Shown here piece after piece: positions 46,522 through 55,961 of a DNA stretch of 64,000 nucleotides (its first letter is position 1; each line of letters opens with the position of its first letter). The position numbers were made by a program, and so were the translations under genes. The stretch comes from Paracoccus aerodenitrificans (GTDB lineage: Bacteria > Pseudomonadota > Alphaproteobacteria > Rhodobacterales > Rhodobacteraceae), in assembly GCF_027913215.1 (NCBI RefSeq), contig NZ_CP115784.1, positions 3,254,306 through 3,318,305 on the forward strand. Reading direction: 5' to 3'. The notes under the pieces are model-generated. The model made no database searches. It saw only the letters and a list, made by a program, of their open reading frames with translations, and was not told the origin of the DNA.

Positions 46522-48111
46522 ATGCCGCAAGACATCGTTCCGCTGAAACGTGCCCTGATTTCCGTCTCAGACAAAACCGGGCTGATAGACTTCGCGAGGG
46601 GGCTTGATGAAGCCGGCGTCGAGATCCTGTCTACGGGCGGTACGGCGAAGGCCCTGCGCGATGCCGGAATCGCCGTCAAGGATGTCTCCGAGGTCACCGG
46701 CTTTCCCGAAATGATGGATGGCCGGGTCAAGACGCTGCATCCGGTGGTGCATGGCGGGCTGCTTGCCCTGCGTGACGACGATGCGCATATGAAATCGGCG
46801 GCAGAGCATGATATCGGCATGATCGACCTGCTGGTGGTCAATCTCTACCCGTTTGAGGAAACCGTCGCGAAGGGCGCGGATTACGCTGAATGTGTCGAGA
46901 ATATCGATATTGGCGGCCCTGCGATGATCCGCGCCGCTGCCAAGAATCACGCCTATGTCGGCGTTGTCGTCGATGTTGAGGATTATGACGCGGTGCTGAA
47001 GCAGCTTGCCGCGAAGGGCGGGCTACATCTGTCGATGCGCAAATCTCTGGCGCAGACCGCCTATGCGCGGACAGCGGCCTATGATGCTGCCGTCTCGGGC
47101 TGGATGGCTGACGCGACCGGCACCGAAACGCCGCGCCGCAGGGTCTTCGCGGGAACGCTGGCGCAGGGGCTGCGCTATGGCGAGAACCCGCATCAGCGTG
47201 CCGCGTTCTATACTACTGCCGAGACTCGTCCCGGTGTTGCTTCGGCGCGGCAATGGCAGGGCAAGGAGCTGTCCTATAATAATATCAACGATACCGACGC
47301 CGCGTTTGAGCTAGTGGCGGAGTTCGATCCGGCGGACGGTCCGGCCTGTGCCATTATCAAACACGCCAATCCCTGCGGCGTCGCGAGGGCGGAAAGCGCC
47401 GAAGAAGCCTATCGCCGGGCCTATGATTGCGACCGTACCTCGGCATTTGGCGGTATCATTGCGCTGAACCAGACGCTTGACGCGGATACGGCCCGTGCCA
47501 TCAGCGAGATCTTCACCGAGGTTGTGATCGCTCCCGACGCCACTGACGAGGCGAAAGAGGTTTTCGCGGCCCGCAAGAATCTGCGCCTGCTGACCACGGG
47601 CGGATTGCCCGATCCCGGTCAGGGCGGCATGGCGTTCCGGCAGGTTGCGGGCGGGTTTCTGGTCCAGTCTCGCGATAATGGCCGGGTTTTGCAGGCGGAT
47701 CTGAAGGTCGTCACGCAGCGCCAGCCAAGCGATGAAGAACTTGCGGATCTGCTGTTTGCCTGGACCGTCGCCAAGCATGTCAAATCGAATGCAATCGTCT
47801 ATGCCAAGGATCTGGCGACGGTCGGCATCGGTGCCGGTCAGATGAGCCGCGTCGATTCGACGCGGATCGGGCGCAGCAAGGCGCAGGATATGGCCGAAGC
47901 GCTGTCTCTGCCGCTTCCGCTGACGACCGGGGCCGCGGTGGCATCCGATGCGTTCTTCCCCTTCGCCGATGGGGTCGAGGCACTGGCCGATGCGGGCGCG
48001 GCTGCGGTTATCCAGCCCGGCGGTTCGGTGCGCGATGCCGAGGTGATCGCCGCTGCCGATGCCCGCGGTCTGGCGATGGTGTTCACCGGTCAGCGTCATT
48101 TCCGCCACTGA
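46522..48111 (+). CDS. purH: Bifunctional AICAR transformylase/IMP cyclohydrolase PurH
   Basis: A 529-residue enzyme for the last two steps of IMP synthesis. The N-terminal cyclohydrolase (about 1-200) has [16 protein letters not shown] and [14 protein letters not shown] and [10 protein letters not shown]; the C-terminal transformylase has [23 protein letters not shown] with its catalytic histidine, and AFGGIIALN. Normal length. Its stop overlaps the lspA start by one base (TGATG). 10-formyl-THF comes from FolD, encoded nearby. Confidence 0.95.
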   Translation: MPQDIVPLKRALISVSDKTGLIDFARGLDEAGVEILSTGGTAKALRDAGIAVKDVSEVTGFPEMMDGRVKTLHPVVHGGLLALRDDDAHMKSAAEHDIGMIDLLVVNLYPFEETVAKGADYAECVENIDIGGPAMIRAAAKNHAYVGVVVDVEDYDAVLKQLAAKGGLHLSMRKSLAQTAYARTAAYDAAVSGWMADATGTETPRRRVFAGTLAQGLRYGENPHQRAAFYTTAETRPGVASARQWQGKELSYNNINDTDAAFELVAEFDPADGPACAIIKHANPCGVARAESAEEAYRRAYDCDRTSAFGGIIALNQTLDADTARAISEIFTEVVIAPDATDEAKEVFAARKNLRLLTTGGLPDPGQGGMAFRQVAGGFLVQSRDNGRVLQADLKVVTQRQPSDEELADLLFAWTVAKHVKSNAIVYAKDLATVGIGAGQMSRVDSTRIGRSKAQDMAEALSLPLPLTTGAAVASDAFFPFADGVEALADAGAAAVIQPGGSVRDAEVIAAADARGLAMVFTGQRHFRH

Positions 48112-48749
48112 TGGCCAAGGAAGCAACCAAAAGCGCCGCCGCATCGACCGGCAAGGCAAGGAAAGCTCCGGGGACGCAGCCGAAAAAGGCGTCTGCGGCG
48201 AAGAAGGATGCTGCTGCGCAGACCGCTTCGACGCATACGCTGCGCGTCCTCGTCTGGGTTGCGGCTGCGATCATCGCGCTTGATCAGATCAGCAAATATT
48301 ATGTCGTCCATGTCCTGCGGCTTGATCGTGTGCGGGAGATCGAGCTTCTCCCGCCCTGGGTGAATCTGCATATGGCATGGAATCAGGGGATGAATTTCGG
48401 GCTGTTTTCCTCGTCCGAGAACTCTACCCGTTGGGTGCTGATCGCCATCGCCGTGGCGATCTGTGTCTGGGTGTGGCTGTGGGTACGCAAGACCCGGCCG
48501 GGATGGTTTGCCCAGATGTCGGCGGGCCTGCTGATCGGCGGAGCAATCGGAAATGTGATTGACCGCATCGCCTATGGCGCGGTGGCGGATTTCCTGAATA
48601 TGTCCCTGCCGAACTGGCAGAATCCGTACAGCTTCAACGTCGCGGATATCTCGATCTTTGCGGGCGCGATCGGGCTGATCCTGCATCCTCCGCAGCCGAA
48701 CAAGGCGGATGAAGACAAGACCCGTGACGCGCCCGGAAAATCCGGTTAG
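48111..48749 (+). CDS. lspA: Lipoprotein signal peptidase with basic N-terminal extension
   Basis: A 212-residue signal peptidase II. Four membrane helices start near residue 44; the catalytic aspartates are D160 in AVADFLNM and D179 in FNVADIS, with NQGMNFGLF and GNVIDR also conserved. Before the first helix is a 42-residue Lys/Ala-rich cytoplasmic extension that most LspA proteins (about 160 residues) lack. The start is fixed by the overlap with purH. It would process Pal and the lipoprotein encoded next. Confidence 0.9.
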   Translation: MAKEATKSAAASTGKARKAPGTQPKKASAAKKDAAAQTASTHTLRVLVWVAAAIIALDQISKYYVVHVLRLDRVREIELLPPWVNLHMAWNQGMNFGLFSSSENSTRWVLIAIAVAICVWVWLWVRKTRPGWFAQMSAGLLIGGAIGNVIDRIAYGAVADFLNMSLPNWQNPYSFNVADISIFAGAIGLILHPPQPNKADEDKTRDAPGKSG

Positions 48750-48780
48750 AACGGGCAGCAATGATAAACGGGGGACCGGA

Positions 48781-49293
48781 ATGCGGGCAATCTGGGCATT
48801 GATCGGGGCGGCGGCTGTTGCTGCCTGTTCCAACGATCCGCGTCTACATAATATTACGGCCGGTCAGGATACGCCCGATGAGTTCGCGATCGTTCCGACG
48901 CGCCCCCTGCTGCTTCCGCCGGATCTGAACCAGTTGCCGCAGCCGACTCCGGGCGGGACGAATCTGACCGACCCGAATCCCAAAGGCGATGCGGTGGCGG
49001 CCCTTGGCGGCGATCCGCAGCGTCTGACACCTTCGGGGATCGGTTCTGCCGATGGTGCATTGGTCAACTATACGTCGCGGCTCGGCGTGACGCCGGGTAT
49101 TCGTCAGCAGGTTGCTCAGGAAGATGTTGAGCTGCGTGCCAGCCGTTCCCGCCGCTTGCTTGAGGTCTGGGCGAAGACCGATGTCTATTATCGCGCTTAT
49201 GAACCAATGACACTGGATAGCTGGGCCGAAAATGAGCGCTGGAAACGTGCGGGTGCGCGGACGCCATCGGCACCGCCGCTTCTGGACGAGTAA
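48781..49293 (+). CDS. DUF3035 lipoprotein
   Basis: A 170-residue lipoprotein of the DUF3035 family. The lipobox VAAC puts the modified cysteine at C16. The sequence RPLLLPPDLNQLPQPTPGG is the family hallmark. It is an outer-membrane or periplasmic protein of unknown role, conserved between lspA and the M16 peptidases in this family of bacteria. It lies 31 bases after lspA, and the M16 gene follows after 93 bases. Confidence 0.8.
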   Translation: MRAIWALIGAAAVAACSNDPRLHNITAGQDTPDEFAIVPTRPLLLPPDLNQLPQPTPGGTNLTDPNPKGDAVAALGGDPQRLTPSGIGSADGALVNYTSRLGVTPGIRQQVAQEDVELRASRSRRLLEVWAKTDVYYRAYEPMTLDSWAENERWKRAGARTPSAPPLLDE

Positions 49294-49386
49294 TCGGATC
49301 GCGGGCCCGGTCACCGGGTCGTGATTTGCCCGCCGCGCCGCGCGACGCCATCTTCGCGCTGCTTCTGCCCCGTGAAAGGATCGCCG

Positions 49387-50796
49387 ATGCGCGCGTTTTT
49401 ACTGGCCGCAACGCTGGCTACCACCTTTGCCGCCCCGCTTCATGCCGAGATGCCTCCTGGTATCAGCAGTTTCACACTGGATAACGGCCTTGAGGCTGTC
49501 GTGATCGAGGATCACCGTGCGCCTGTCGTGGTCCAGATGGTCTGGTACAAGATCGGGTCAGCCGATGAAAAACCTGGCAAGACCGGGCTTGCCCATTATC
49601 TTGAGCATTTGATGTTCAAGGGTACGGAAAAGCTGGAACCCGGAGAGCTTTCCAAGACCGTCACCGCGAATGGCGGCATGGATAACGCCTTCACCAGTTA
49701 TGATTATACCGCGTATTTCCAGCGCATCGCCTCGGACCGCCTGCCGTTGATCATGGAGATGGAGGCCGACCGGATGGAAAATCTGCGCATCGGGGAGGAG
49801 GACTGGCAGGCCGAACGTCAGGTCGTGCTGGAAGAACGTGCGCAGCGCACCGACAGCGATCCCTCGGCGCTGTTCCGGGAAGAGCGCGGGGCGGCTCAGT
49901 TCCTCAATCACCCCTATGGCCGCCCGGTGATCGGCTGGCGGGCCGAGATGACCGGGCTGACGCGTGAGGATGCTCTGGACTGGTATGACAGATATTACGC
50001 GCCGAATAATGCGATCCTGATCCTTGCTGGGGATGTGACGCCGGATGAAGCCCGACGTCTTGCCGAGGAGTATTACGGCCCGATCCCCGCCAAAGAGGAC
50101 GTGGCCCGCGAAGAACGCCCGCAGGAACCGGAACAGCGAGCCCCGCGCCGCATGGTCATGCATGATCCGCGTGTGCCTCAGCCGGTCATGACGCGGACCG
50201 TGCTGGTGCCGGAACGCGATCCGGGCGAACAGGAAATGGCGGCGTCTCTGGCCGTACTGGCCGAACTGATCGGCGGTTCGGCGCAGACCTCGGTTCTGGC
50301 GCAGGAACTGATGATGACCGGCAAGGCCATTTACGCAAGCGCTGCCTATGACGGTTTTGCGGTGGACCCGACGAATTTTTACATCTCGATGGCTCCGGTT
50401 GACGGCGTTCCCATCGAAGAGGCCGAGGCCGCGCTTGATGAGGCCTTGGCAAAGTTTCTGGAGGAAGGCCCCGACCCCGATCAGCTTGAGCGGGTCAAGA
50501 CCCAGATCCGCGCCGCCGAGATCTATTCACGAGATTCCGCGCATGGCCGCGCCTATGATTACGGTCAGGGTCTGGCAACCGGGCTGAGCGTCGAAGATGT
50601 GAATGACTGGCCCGATCTGCTGGCGGATGTCACGGCGGAAGATGTCGCCGAGGCGGCGGAACTGGTGCTGAACAGCACTGCGACGGTGACGGGATGGCTG
50701 CTGCCTGCCGAATCGGATGAGCCGACCCCGGGTGATGTGCCGCAGGCCCCTGACGCTTCCGGGCCGGAACCCATGACCGAGGAGGCCGCCGAATGA
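49387..50796 (+). CDS. M16 family zinc peptidase, catalytic subunit
   Basis: A 469-residue periplasmic peptidase with a signal peptide (cleavage near LHA-EM). The inverted zinc motif HYLEH is at about residues 73-77 and the downstream glutamate in the ERQVVLEER segment completes the site. Two M16 half-domains follow each other. It pairs with the next gene, which has lost the motif, as in processing-peptidase-like heterodimers. The overlapping ATGA with that gene supports joint assembly. Substrate unknown; it may clear peptides in the envelope. Confidence 0.9.
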   Translation: MRAFLLAATLATTFAAPLHAEMPPGISSFTLDNGLEAVVIEDHRAPVVVQMVWYKIGSADEKPGKTGLAHYLEHLMFKGTEKLEPGELSKTVTANGGMDNAFTSYDYTAYFQRIASDRLPLIMEMEADRMENLRIGEEDWQAERQVVLEERAQRTDSDPSALFREERGAAQFLNHPYGRPVIGWRAEMTGLTREDALDWYDRYYAPNNAILILAGDVTPDEARRLAEEYYGPIPAKEDVAREERPQEPEQRAPRRMVMHDPRVPQPVMTRTVLVPERDPGEQEMAASLAVLAELIGGSAQTSVLAQELMMTGKAIYASAAYDGFAVDPTNFYISMAPVDGVPIEEAEAALDEALAKFLEEGPDPDQLERVKTQIRAAEIYSRDSAHGRAYDYGQGLATGLSVEDVNDWPDLLADVTAEDVAEAAELVLNSTATVTGWLLPAESDEPTPGDVPQAPDASGPEPMTEEAAE

Positions 50797-52109
50797 GCTT
50801 TCTGCGTGTAATCGCCTTTGTTTCCGCCAGCGCGATCGCTTCGCAGCCGGTCCATGCCACCGAGATTCAGGAAATCACCACGCCATCCGGTGTGACGGCA
50901 TGGCTGGTCGAGGATCACTCGATCCCGTTCACGGCGCTGAACTTCGCCTTTCGCGGCGGGGCAAGCCTCGATGCGCCGGGAAAGCGCGGTGCGATCAATC
51001 TGATGACCCACACGCTTGAGGAAGGCGCGGGTGAGATGGATGCGACCGGCTTTGCGGCGGCGGTCGAGGAACTTGGCGCGGGGATAGATTTCGATGTCGG
51101 CGACGACGCGCTGACCGTTTCCACCCGGATGCTGACCGAAAACCGCGATGAGGTGGCCGATCTGATCGCCTTGGCGCTTGCCGATCCGAGCTTCGATAAT
51201 GACGCGGTAGAGCGGGTCAAGGGACAGGTCCTGGCCTCGATCAGGGCCGAGGATAATGATCCGCAGGCCATTGCCACGAAGGCTGCGGCAAAGGCAGCAT
51301 GGGGGGCGCATCCCTATGGCAGCTCGATTAACGGGACGGCGGATTCCGTCATGCCTCTTGGTCCGGTCGATCTGGTCGAGGCGAAGAACCGCGTCATCGC
51401 GAAAGATCGCCTGATTGTCGGCGCGGCGGGGGATATCGACGCCGAAGAACTTGGCGCTTTGATCGACCGGATCATCGCCGATCTGCCAGCCGAGGCGACC
51501 GCGCCCCTGCCTTCGAAGGCAGAGTTTCTGGCCGATGGTGGCGTCGAACTGATCGAGTGGAACAGCCCGCAAACCGTGGTGAGCTTCCTTCAGCCTGCGC
51601 CTGAAATGGATGATCCCGATTATTTCGCGGCGTTCGTTGCCGATCACATTCTGGGCGGCGGCGGTTTTTCCTCGCGGCTGATGGAGGAGATTCGCGAAAA
51701 ACGCGGGCTGACCTATGGCGTTTATACCTCGCTGGTGAACGGTGTGTACGGCGCAAGCTGGCAGGGCGGGATGGCAAGCTCTAACGCATCGGTGGCCGAG
51801 GCGGTCGAACTGACGCGGCAGGAATGGGCGCTTATGTCCGAAGGTGTGACGGATCAGGAACTGGCGGATGCCAAGACCTATCTGACCGGAGAATATCCGC
51901 TTCGCTGGAACGGTAACACCAGAATCGCCGGTATCCTGACGGGAATGCAGCTTATCGGCTTGCCCATCGACTATCCCGACACGCGGAATGGCCTGATTGA
52001 GGCTGTGACCGCTGATGATGTTGCCCGCGTTGCGCAGAAATGGCTGGATGCGGATGCGCTGCAATTCGTGCTGGTTGGGCAGCCCGACGGGATAGAAGCA
52101 GCGGAATAA
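50793..52109 (+). CDS. M16 family peptidase-like protein, non-catalytic subunit
   Basis: A 438-residue exported protein (signal peptide to about residue 20) with the M16 fold. Where the HxxEH zinc motif should be it reads THTLEEG, lacking the second histidine, so it should not bind zinc there. It keeps the substrate-holding RGLTYGVYTSL motif near residue 305 that inactive M16 subunits supply to their partner. Translationally coupled to the catalytic subunit and followed by a long palindrome. Confidence 0.88.
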   Translation: MSFLRVIAFVSASAIASQPVHATEIQEITTPSGVTAWLVEDHSIPFTALNFAFRGGASLDAPGKRGAINLMTHTLEEGAGEMDATGFAAAVEELGAGIDFDVGDDALTVSTRMLTENRDEVADLIALALADPSFDNDAVERVKGQVLASIRAEDNDPQAIATKAAAKAAWGAHPYGSSINGTADSVMPLGPVDLVEAKNRVIAKDRLIVGAAGDIDAEELGALIDRIIADLPAEATAPLPSKAEFLADGGVELIEWNSPQTVVSFLQPAPEMDDPDYFAAFVADHILGGGGFSSRLMEEIREKRGLTYGVYTSLVNGVYGASWQGGMASSNASVAEAVELTRQEWALMSEGVTDQELADAKTYLTGEYPLRWNGNTRIAGILTGMQLIGLPIDYPDTRNGLIEAVTADDVARVAQKWLDADALQFVLVGQPDGIEAAE

Positions 52110-52110
52110 G

Positions 52111-52146
52111 TTAAGGCCGCGCCATCATGTGATGGCGCGGCCTTAA
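52111..52146. terminator. Long perfect palindrome between converging genes
   Basis: TTAAGGCCGCGCCATCA (52111-52127) and its exact complement TGATGGCGCGGCCTTAA (52130-52146) are separated by two bases, giving a 17-bp stem directly after the M16 stop codon and 27 bases before the end of the small minus-strand lipoprotein gene. There is no T-run of more than two, so it could be a factor-independent stop on both strands or a 3' end stabiliser. Confidence 0.6.
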
Positions 52147-52173
52147 CTATCGGCTGTTCATTGAGGCGGGATT

Positions 52174-52350
52174 TTATTCCACCCGTACGGTTCCCGATCC
52201 GCCAAGCGCGGCCCCGGCGACGGCTCCGACAGGACCTGCAACGACGGCTCCGGTCGCGGCGCCTGTGGTTGCGCGTGTCGCGGTGTTGGGACCGCATGCC
52301 GAAACGGCCAAGGCGGTGCAGCAGAAAAGAACGGCTGTAATCTTTTTCAT
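52174..52350 (-). CDS. Small glycine-zipper lipoprotein
   Basis: A 58-residue minus-strand protein: signal peptide MKKITAVLFCCTALAVSAC with the lipobox VSAC (lipidated C19), then a Gly/Ala/Thr-rich stretch with glycine-zipper spacing (GAATGAVVAGPVGAVAG) and a short tail ending VRVE. It resembles mini-lipoproteins of the osmotically induced or YMGG-like kind. The ATG at 52350 has a modest GAGTT ribosome binding site. It converges with the M16 operon across the long palindrome. Confidence 0.7.
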   Translation of the reverse strand: MKKITAVLFCCTALAVSACGPNTATRATTGAATGAVVAGPVGAVAGAALGGSGTVRVE

Positions 52351-52485
52351 GTTTAACTCCCAAATTCGTGCGGATCGGTTCCGCCTGGTTAATAAAGCTT
52401 TCGCGAGGCGCAGAAGTTCCGCAAATCCCGTGCTTGGCGCTGCGAATCATTCCCAGAGTTTGGACGTTATGCTAGATTTTGCGGT

Positions 52486-54303
52486 ATGAGTGAGCACACG
52501 CCCCATATACGCCCTATTATTAGGCAGCTTGATGACAGCGTTGCCAACCGGATCGCGGCGGGCGAAGTTGTCGAGCGGCCTGCCTCGGCAGTGAAGGAAC
52601 TGGTCGAGAATGCGCTTGATGCCGGGGCGCGGCGCATTGATGTGACAATTTCTCAGGGTGGCAAATCGCTGATCCGGGTGGTGGATGATGGCTGTGGCAT
52701 GACCGCAGAGGATCTGCCTCTGGCGCTGTCGCGTCATGCGACCTCGAAGATCGACGGATCGGATCTGCTGAACATTCACAGTTTCGGATTTCGCGGCGAG
52801 GCGTTGCCCTCGCTTGGTGCGGTCGGACGGCTGAAGATTACCTCGCGGGCGCTGCAGGACGGGGCCGAGATCCGCGTCACTGCCGGAAAGGCCGAAGCCG
52901 TGCGGCCCGCTCCGGCGAATCGCGGCACCATTGTCGAGTTGCGCGATCTGTTCTTCGCCACGCCGGCGCGGCTGAAATTCCTGCGCAGTGAACGCGCCGA
53001 GACGCAGGCCATCGCGGATGTGATCCGGCGTCTGGCAATGGCGGAACCCTCGGTCGGCTTTACCCTGTCCGATGAGGACCGGCTGATTTTTCGCGCCGAT
53101 GCAGAGCAGGGCGACCTGTTCGATGCGCTGCATGCCCGCCTTTCGCGGGTCATGGGGCGCGACTTCATCGACAATGCGATCCGGGTCGATGCCGAACGCG
53201 ACGGCGTCAGGCTGACCGGGTTTGCCGCACTTCCGACCTATTCGCGCGGTGCTGCTGTCGCGCAGCATGTTTTCGTCAATACCCGGCCCGTGCGCGACAA
53301 GCTGCTGACCGGCGCTTTGCGGGCCGGTTATTTCGATGTGCTGCCCTCTGGCCGGTATCCTGCTGCGGTGCTGTTCATCGACTGCGATCCGCATTTCGTG
53401 GACGTGAATGTTCATCCCTCGAAGGCAGAGGTCCGTTTCCGCCAGCCCGATCTGGTGCGGGGCCTTGTCGTTTCGACATTGCGCAACACTCTGGCGCAGG
53501 AATCGCGCCGCGCCTCCGATACGGTCGGAGCGGCGACCCTGGCCGCTTTCCGCAGCGAGGAGACCGCGCAAAGCCCGGGTTTCCGCTATCAGATGGAGTA
53601 CCGGCCCCCGGCATCGGCGCTGCAAGCGGCGCACAGGGCGCAGGCACCGGATTTTCAGGGATTCTCGGAAAGCCCCTCGGCGCGATTTGAGCCTGTCCCG
53701 GAACAGGTTGTTCCGGCAGATGCGCCCTTGGGTGCGGCGCGGGCGCAGATCCATGAAAATTACATCGTTGCGCAAACTTCTGACGGGATGGTGCTGGTCG
53801 ATCAGCACGCCGCGCATGAACGTCTGGTCTATGAGCGGCTGAAGGCGCAGGCGGCGCAGAACGGCATTGCCGCGCAGGCGCTGCTGATCCCGGAGATCGT
53901 CGAACTGCCCGATGAGGACGCCGCGCGTGTCCTGTCCATCGCCGATGATCTGGCCGGGCTTGGTTTGCAGATAGAAGCCTTCGGTGCGGGCGCTGTCGCG
54001 GTGCGGGAAATTCCGGCGCTGCTCGGTAAGCTGGATGCCGCTGCCTTGATCCGCGATATTGCCGACGACTTGGCGGAACAGGGCGCGTCCGACCGGCTGA
54101 AGGCGCGGGTCGATGCGGTGCTGTCCTCGATGGCCTGTCACGGCTCGGTCCGTTCGGGGCGGCGCATGACGGCGGATGAGATGAACGCGCTTCTGCGAGA
54201 GATGGAACGGACGCCGCGTTCCGGTCAGTGCAATCACGGGCGACCGACATGGGTGAAATTGTCGCTGTCGGATATTGAGCGCCTGTTCGGTCGCAAGGAT
54301 TGA
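52486..54303 (+). CDS. mutL: DNA mismatch repair protein MutL
   Basis: A 605-residue GHKL ATPase of mismatch repair. The N-terminal ATP site has [12 protein letters not shown] (E38, N42), DDGCGM and [12 protein letters not shown]. The C-terminal domain has [12 protein letters not shown] at 439-450, which fits the DQHA(X)2E(X)4E endonuclease motif, plus ACHGSVRSG and CNHGRPTW. This is the MutH-independent type that nicks DNA itself. Overlaps the frame before the DUF3775 gene by a few bases but that gene has its own start further on. Confidence 0.94.
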   Translation: MSEHTPHIRPIIRQLDDSVANRIAAGEVVERPASAVKELVENALDAGARRIDVTISQGGKSLIRVVDDGCGMTAEDLPLALSRHATSKIDGSDLLNIHSFGFRGEALPSLGAVGRLKITSRALQDGAEIRVTAGKAEAVRPAPANRGTIVELRDLFFATPARLKFLRSERAETQAIADVIRRLAMAEPSVGFTLSDEDRLIFRADAEQGDLFDALHARLSRVMGRDFIDNAIRVDAERDGVRLTGFAALPTYSRGAAVAQHVFVNTRPVRDKLLTGALRAGYFDVLPSGRYPAAVLFIDCDPHFVDVNVHPSKAEVRFRQPDLVRGLVVSTLRNTLAQESRRASDTVGAATLAAFRSEETAQSPGFRYQMEYRPPASALQAAHRAQAPDFQGFSESPSARFEPVPEQVVPADAPLGAARAQIHENYIVAQTSDGMVLVDQHAAHERLVYERLKAQAAQNGIAAQALLIPEIVELPDEDAARVLSIADDLAGLGLQIEAFGAGAVAVREIPALLGKLDAAALIRDIADDLAEQGASDRLKARVDAVLSSMACHGSVRSGRRMTADEMNALLREMERTPRSGQCNHGRPTWVKLSLSDIERLFGRKD

Positions 54304-54347
54304 CGCGGACGCTGCCCGGCGCGACAATCCGCTCAGAGGAGGCGCCG

Positions 54348-54719
54348 ATGCTTGAAATCACTGCCGACAAAATCGCTTTCATCATTATTCGCGCCCGGGA
54401 ATATGACAGCGGGATCAACGCCTGGGCCCATAGCGGCCAACGTCGCGGGACCGGAATCCGCACCGAATTGCATGAGTTCATCGAGGATCTGAATGACGAT
54501 GAAAAAGCCTCGCTGACCGCCGTCATGTGGATCGGGCGTGAGAGTTTCGATGCCGAGGATCTTGCCGAGGCGATTCAGACCGCAAAGGCCGAGCGCCGGG
54601 TGCCGACTGCGGATTACCTGATGGGAGAGCCGCGTCTGGCGGATCTGCTGGAAGCCGGGATGGAGGCGCTTGGCATTTCGCCCGAAAGCGAAGAAGACGA
54701 AATTCAGCATCAGGTCTGA
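54348..54719 (+). CDS. DUF3775 domain protein
   Basis: A 123-residue acidic protein with the DUF3775 pattern: LEITADKIAFIIIRAREYD, then LHEFIEDLNDDEKASLTAVMWIGR, then a C-terminal acidic tail. Function unknown; the domain is common in alphaproteobacteria. The start ATG at 54348 follows AGAGGAGGC. It lies 44 bases after mutL. A short GC hairpin, CCGGCC/GGCCGG at 54798-54814, lies downstream before xseB. Confidence 0.78.
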   Translation: MLEITADKIAFIIIRAREYDSGINAWAHSGQRRGTGIRTELHEFIEDLNDDEKASLTAVMWIGRESFDAEDLAEAIQTAKAERRVPTADYLMGEPRLADLLEAGMEALGISPESEEDEIQHQV

Positions 54720-54845
54720 GCGTCTCTTCGCTTTCTGCAACATCCGCGTCACGCAATGGTGGTTTCCGGCTTCGAAGGCGGCTACAACCCTGCGGCACCG
54801 GCCTGTCAGGCCGGGCCTATGTGAAACACTGATGAGGCGCGCAGC

Positions 54846-55079
54846 ATGAGTGAAATCGCCGATATGTCCTTCGAGGACGCAATGAAGGAACTGGAATCGG
54901 TCGTGTCGCGGCTGGAAAGCGGCAATGCCACGCTGGAGGATTCCATCAAGCTGTATGAGCGCGGTGCGGCATTGCGTACGCATTGCGAGACGCGTCTGCG
55001 CGAGGCGGAAGAGAGGATCGAGAAGATCACTCTGTCACAGGGTCAGCCTTCCGGCACGACAAGGGTTGAGCCTCAGTGA
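54846..55079 (+). CDS. xseB: Exodeoxyribonuclease VII small subunit
   Basis: A 77-residue protein with the diagnostic [20 protein letters not shown] block and the [10 protein letters not shown] block, forming a helical hairpin that binds XseA. With XseA it digests single-stranded DNA. The frequent alphaproteobacterial order xseB-ispA-dxs is present; its stop overlaps ispA (GTGATG). Confidence 0.93.
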   Translation: MSEIADMSFEDAMKELESVVSRLESGNATLEDSIKLYERGAALRTHCETRLREAEERIEKITLSQGQPSGTTRVEPQ

Positions 55080-55942
55080 TGCTGCCCCGGATGGAGGAGA
55101 TCAAGCAGCAGGTCGAGGCCGCGCTTGATACGGCGATGTCGGATCTGCCCGCTGGCGATCTGGCGGATGCGATGCGCTATGCCTGTGTCGGCGGCAAGAA
55201 GATGCGGGCCTTTCTGGTCATGGAATCGGCACGTCTGCACGGTGTTGCAGATGAGGCCGCGCTTCCGGTCGCTGCGGCGGTCGAGGCGCTTCATGCCTAT
55301 AGCCTGGTGCATGACGATCTGCCCGCGATGGATAATGACGATCTGCGGCGCGGCATGCCCACGGTTCATATTCAGTGGTCCGAGGCCACCGCGATTCTTG
55401 CCGGGGATGCCTTGCAGACACTGGCCTTCCGCCTGCTGTCCGATCCGGCCATCGGCGATGCCGAGGCGCGTCTGCGTCTGATCCCGGCATTTGCCCGCGC
55501 CGTTGGGGGCAACGGGATGGTGCATGGGCAGATGCTGGATATCGCGGCCGAGCAGGCGACGACGCCGCTGGATCTTGCCGGGATCAAGCGGATGCAGGCT
55601 GCCAAGACCGGTGCGCTGATCATCTTCGCGGCCGAAGCGGGTGCGCTGATCGCGGGCGATGACGGTGAGGCGTTGCGCGACTATGCGGCGAATCTGGGTC
55701 TGGCCTTCCAGATCCATGACGATGTGCTGGACGTGACCGGGGATGAGGAAACCATCGGAAAGCGCGTCGGCAAGGATGCACAGGCGGGCAAGGCGACATT
55801 CGTGTCTTTGCTTGGTCTTGAAACGGCCAGATCCCGCGCAGCCGAGTTGACGGAACGTGCGGTCTCGGCGCTTTCACCTTATGGTGATAAGGCGGATAAC
55901 TTGCGGGAGCTTGCACGTTTCGTTATCGACCGCCAAAGCTGA
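55079..55942 (+). CDS. ispA: Polyprenyl synthase (farnesyl diphosphate synthase type)
   Basis: A 287-residue prenyltransferase making farnesyl or geranylgeranyl diphosphate. The first aspartate-rich motif is DDLPAMDND (from D79), the second [12 protein letters not shown] near residue 215, with GGKKMRAFL for the substrate phosphate. The gene overlaps the xseB stop; an in-frame GTG three bases earlier is a possible alternative. It feeds quinone and undecaprenyl synthesis and lies just before dxs. Confidence 0.92.
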   Translation: MLPRMEEIKQQVEAALDTAMSDLPAGDLADAMRYACVGGKKMRAFLVMESARLHGVADEAALPVAAAVEALHAYSLVHDDLPAMDNDDLRRGMPTVHIQWSEATAILAGDALQTLAFRLLSDPAIGDAEARLRLIPAFARAVGGNGMVHGQMLDIAAEQATTPLDLAGIKRMQAAKTGALIIFAAEAGALIAGDDGEALRDYAANLGLAFQIHDDVLDVTGDEETIGKRVGKDAQAGKATFVSLLGLETARSRAAELTERAVSALSPYGDKADNLRELARFVIDRQS

Positions 55943-55961
55943 AGCCCCGGAAAGGGCCGCC

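Noticed and set aside
52447..54327. A 626-codon minus-strand frame opposite mutL
   Set aside because: MutL is intact on the plus strand; the shadow has no recognisable domain or start signal.
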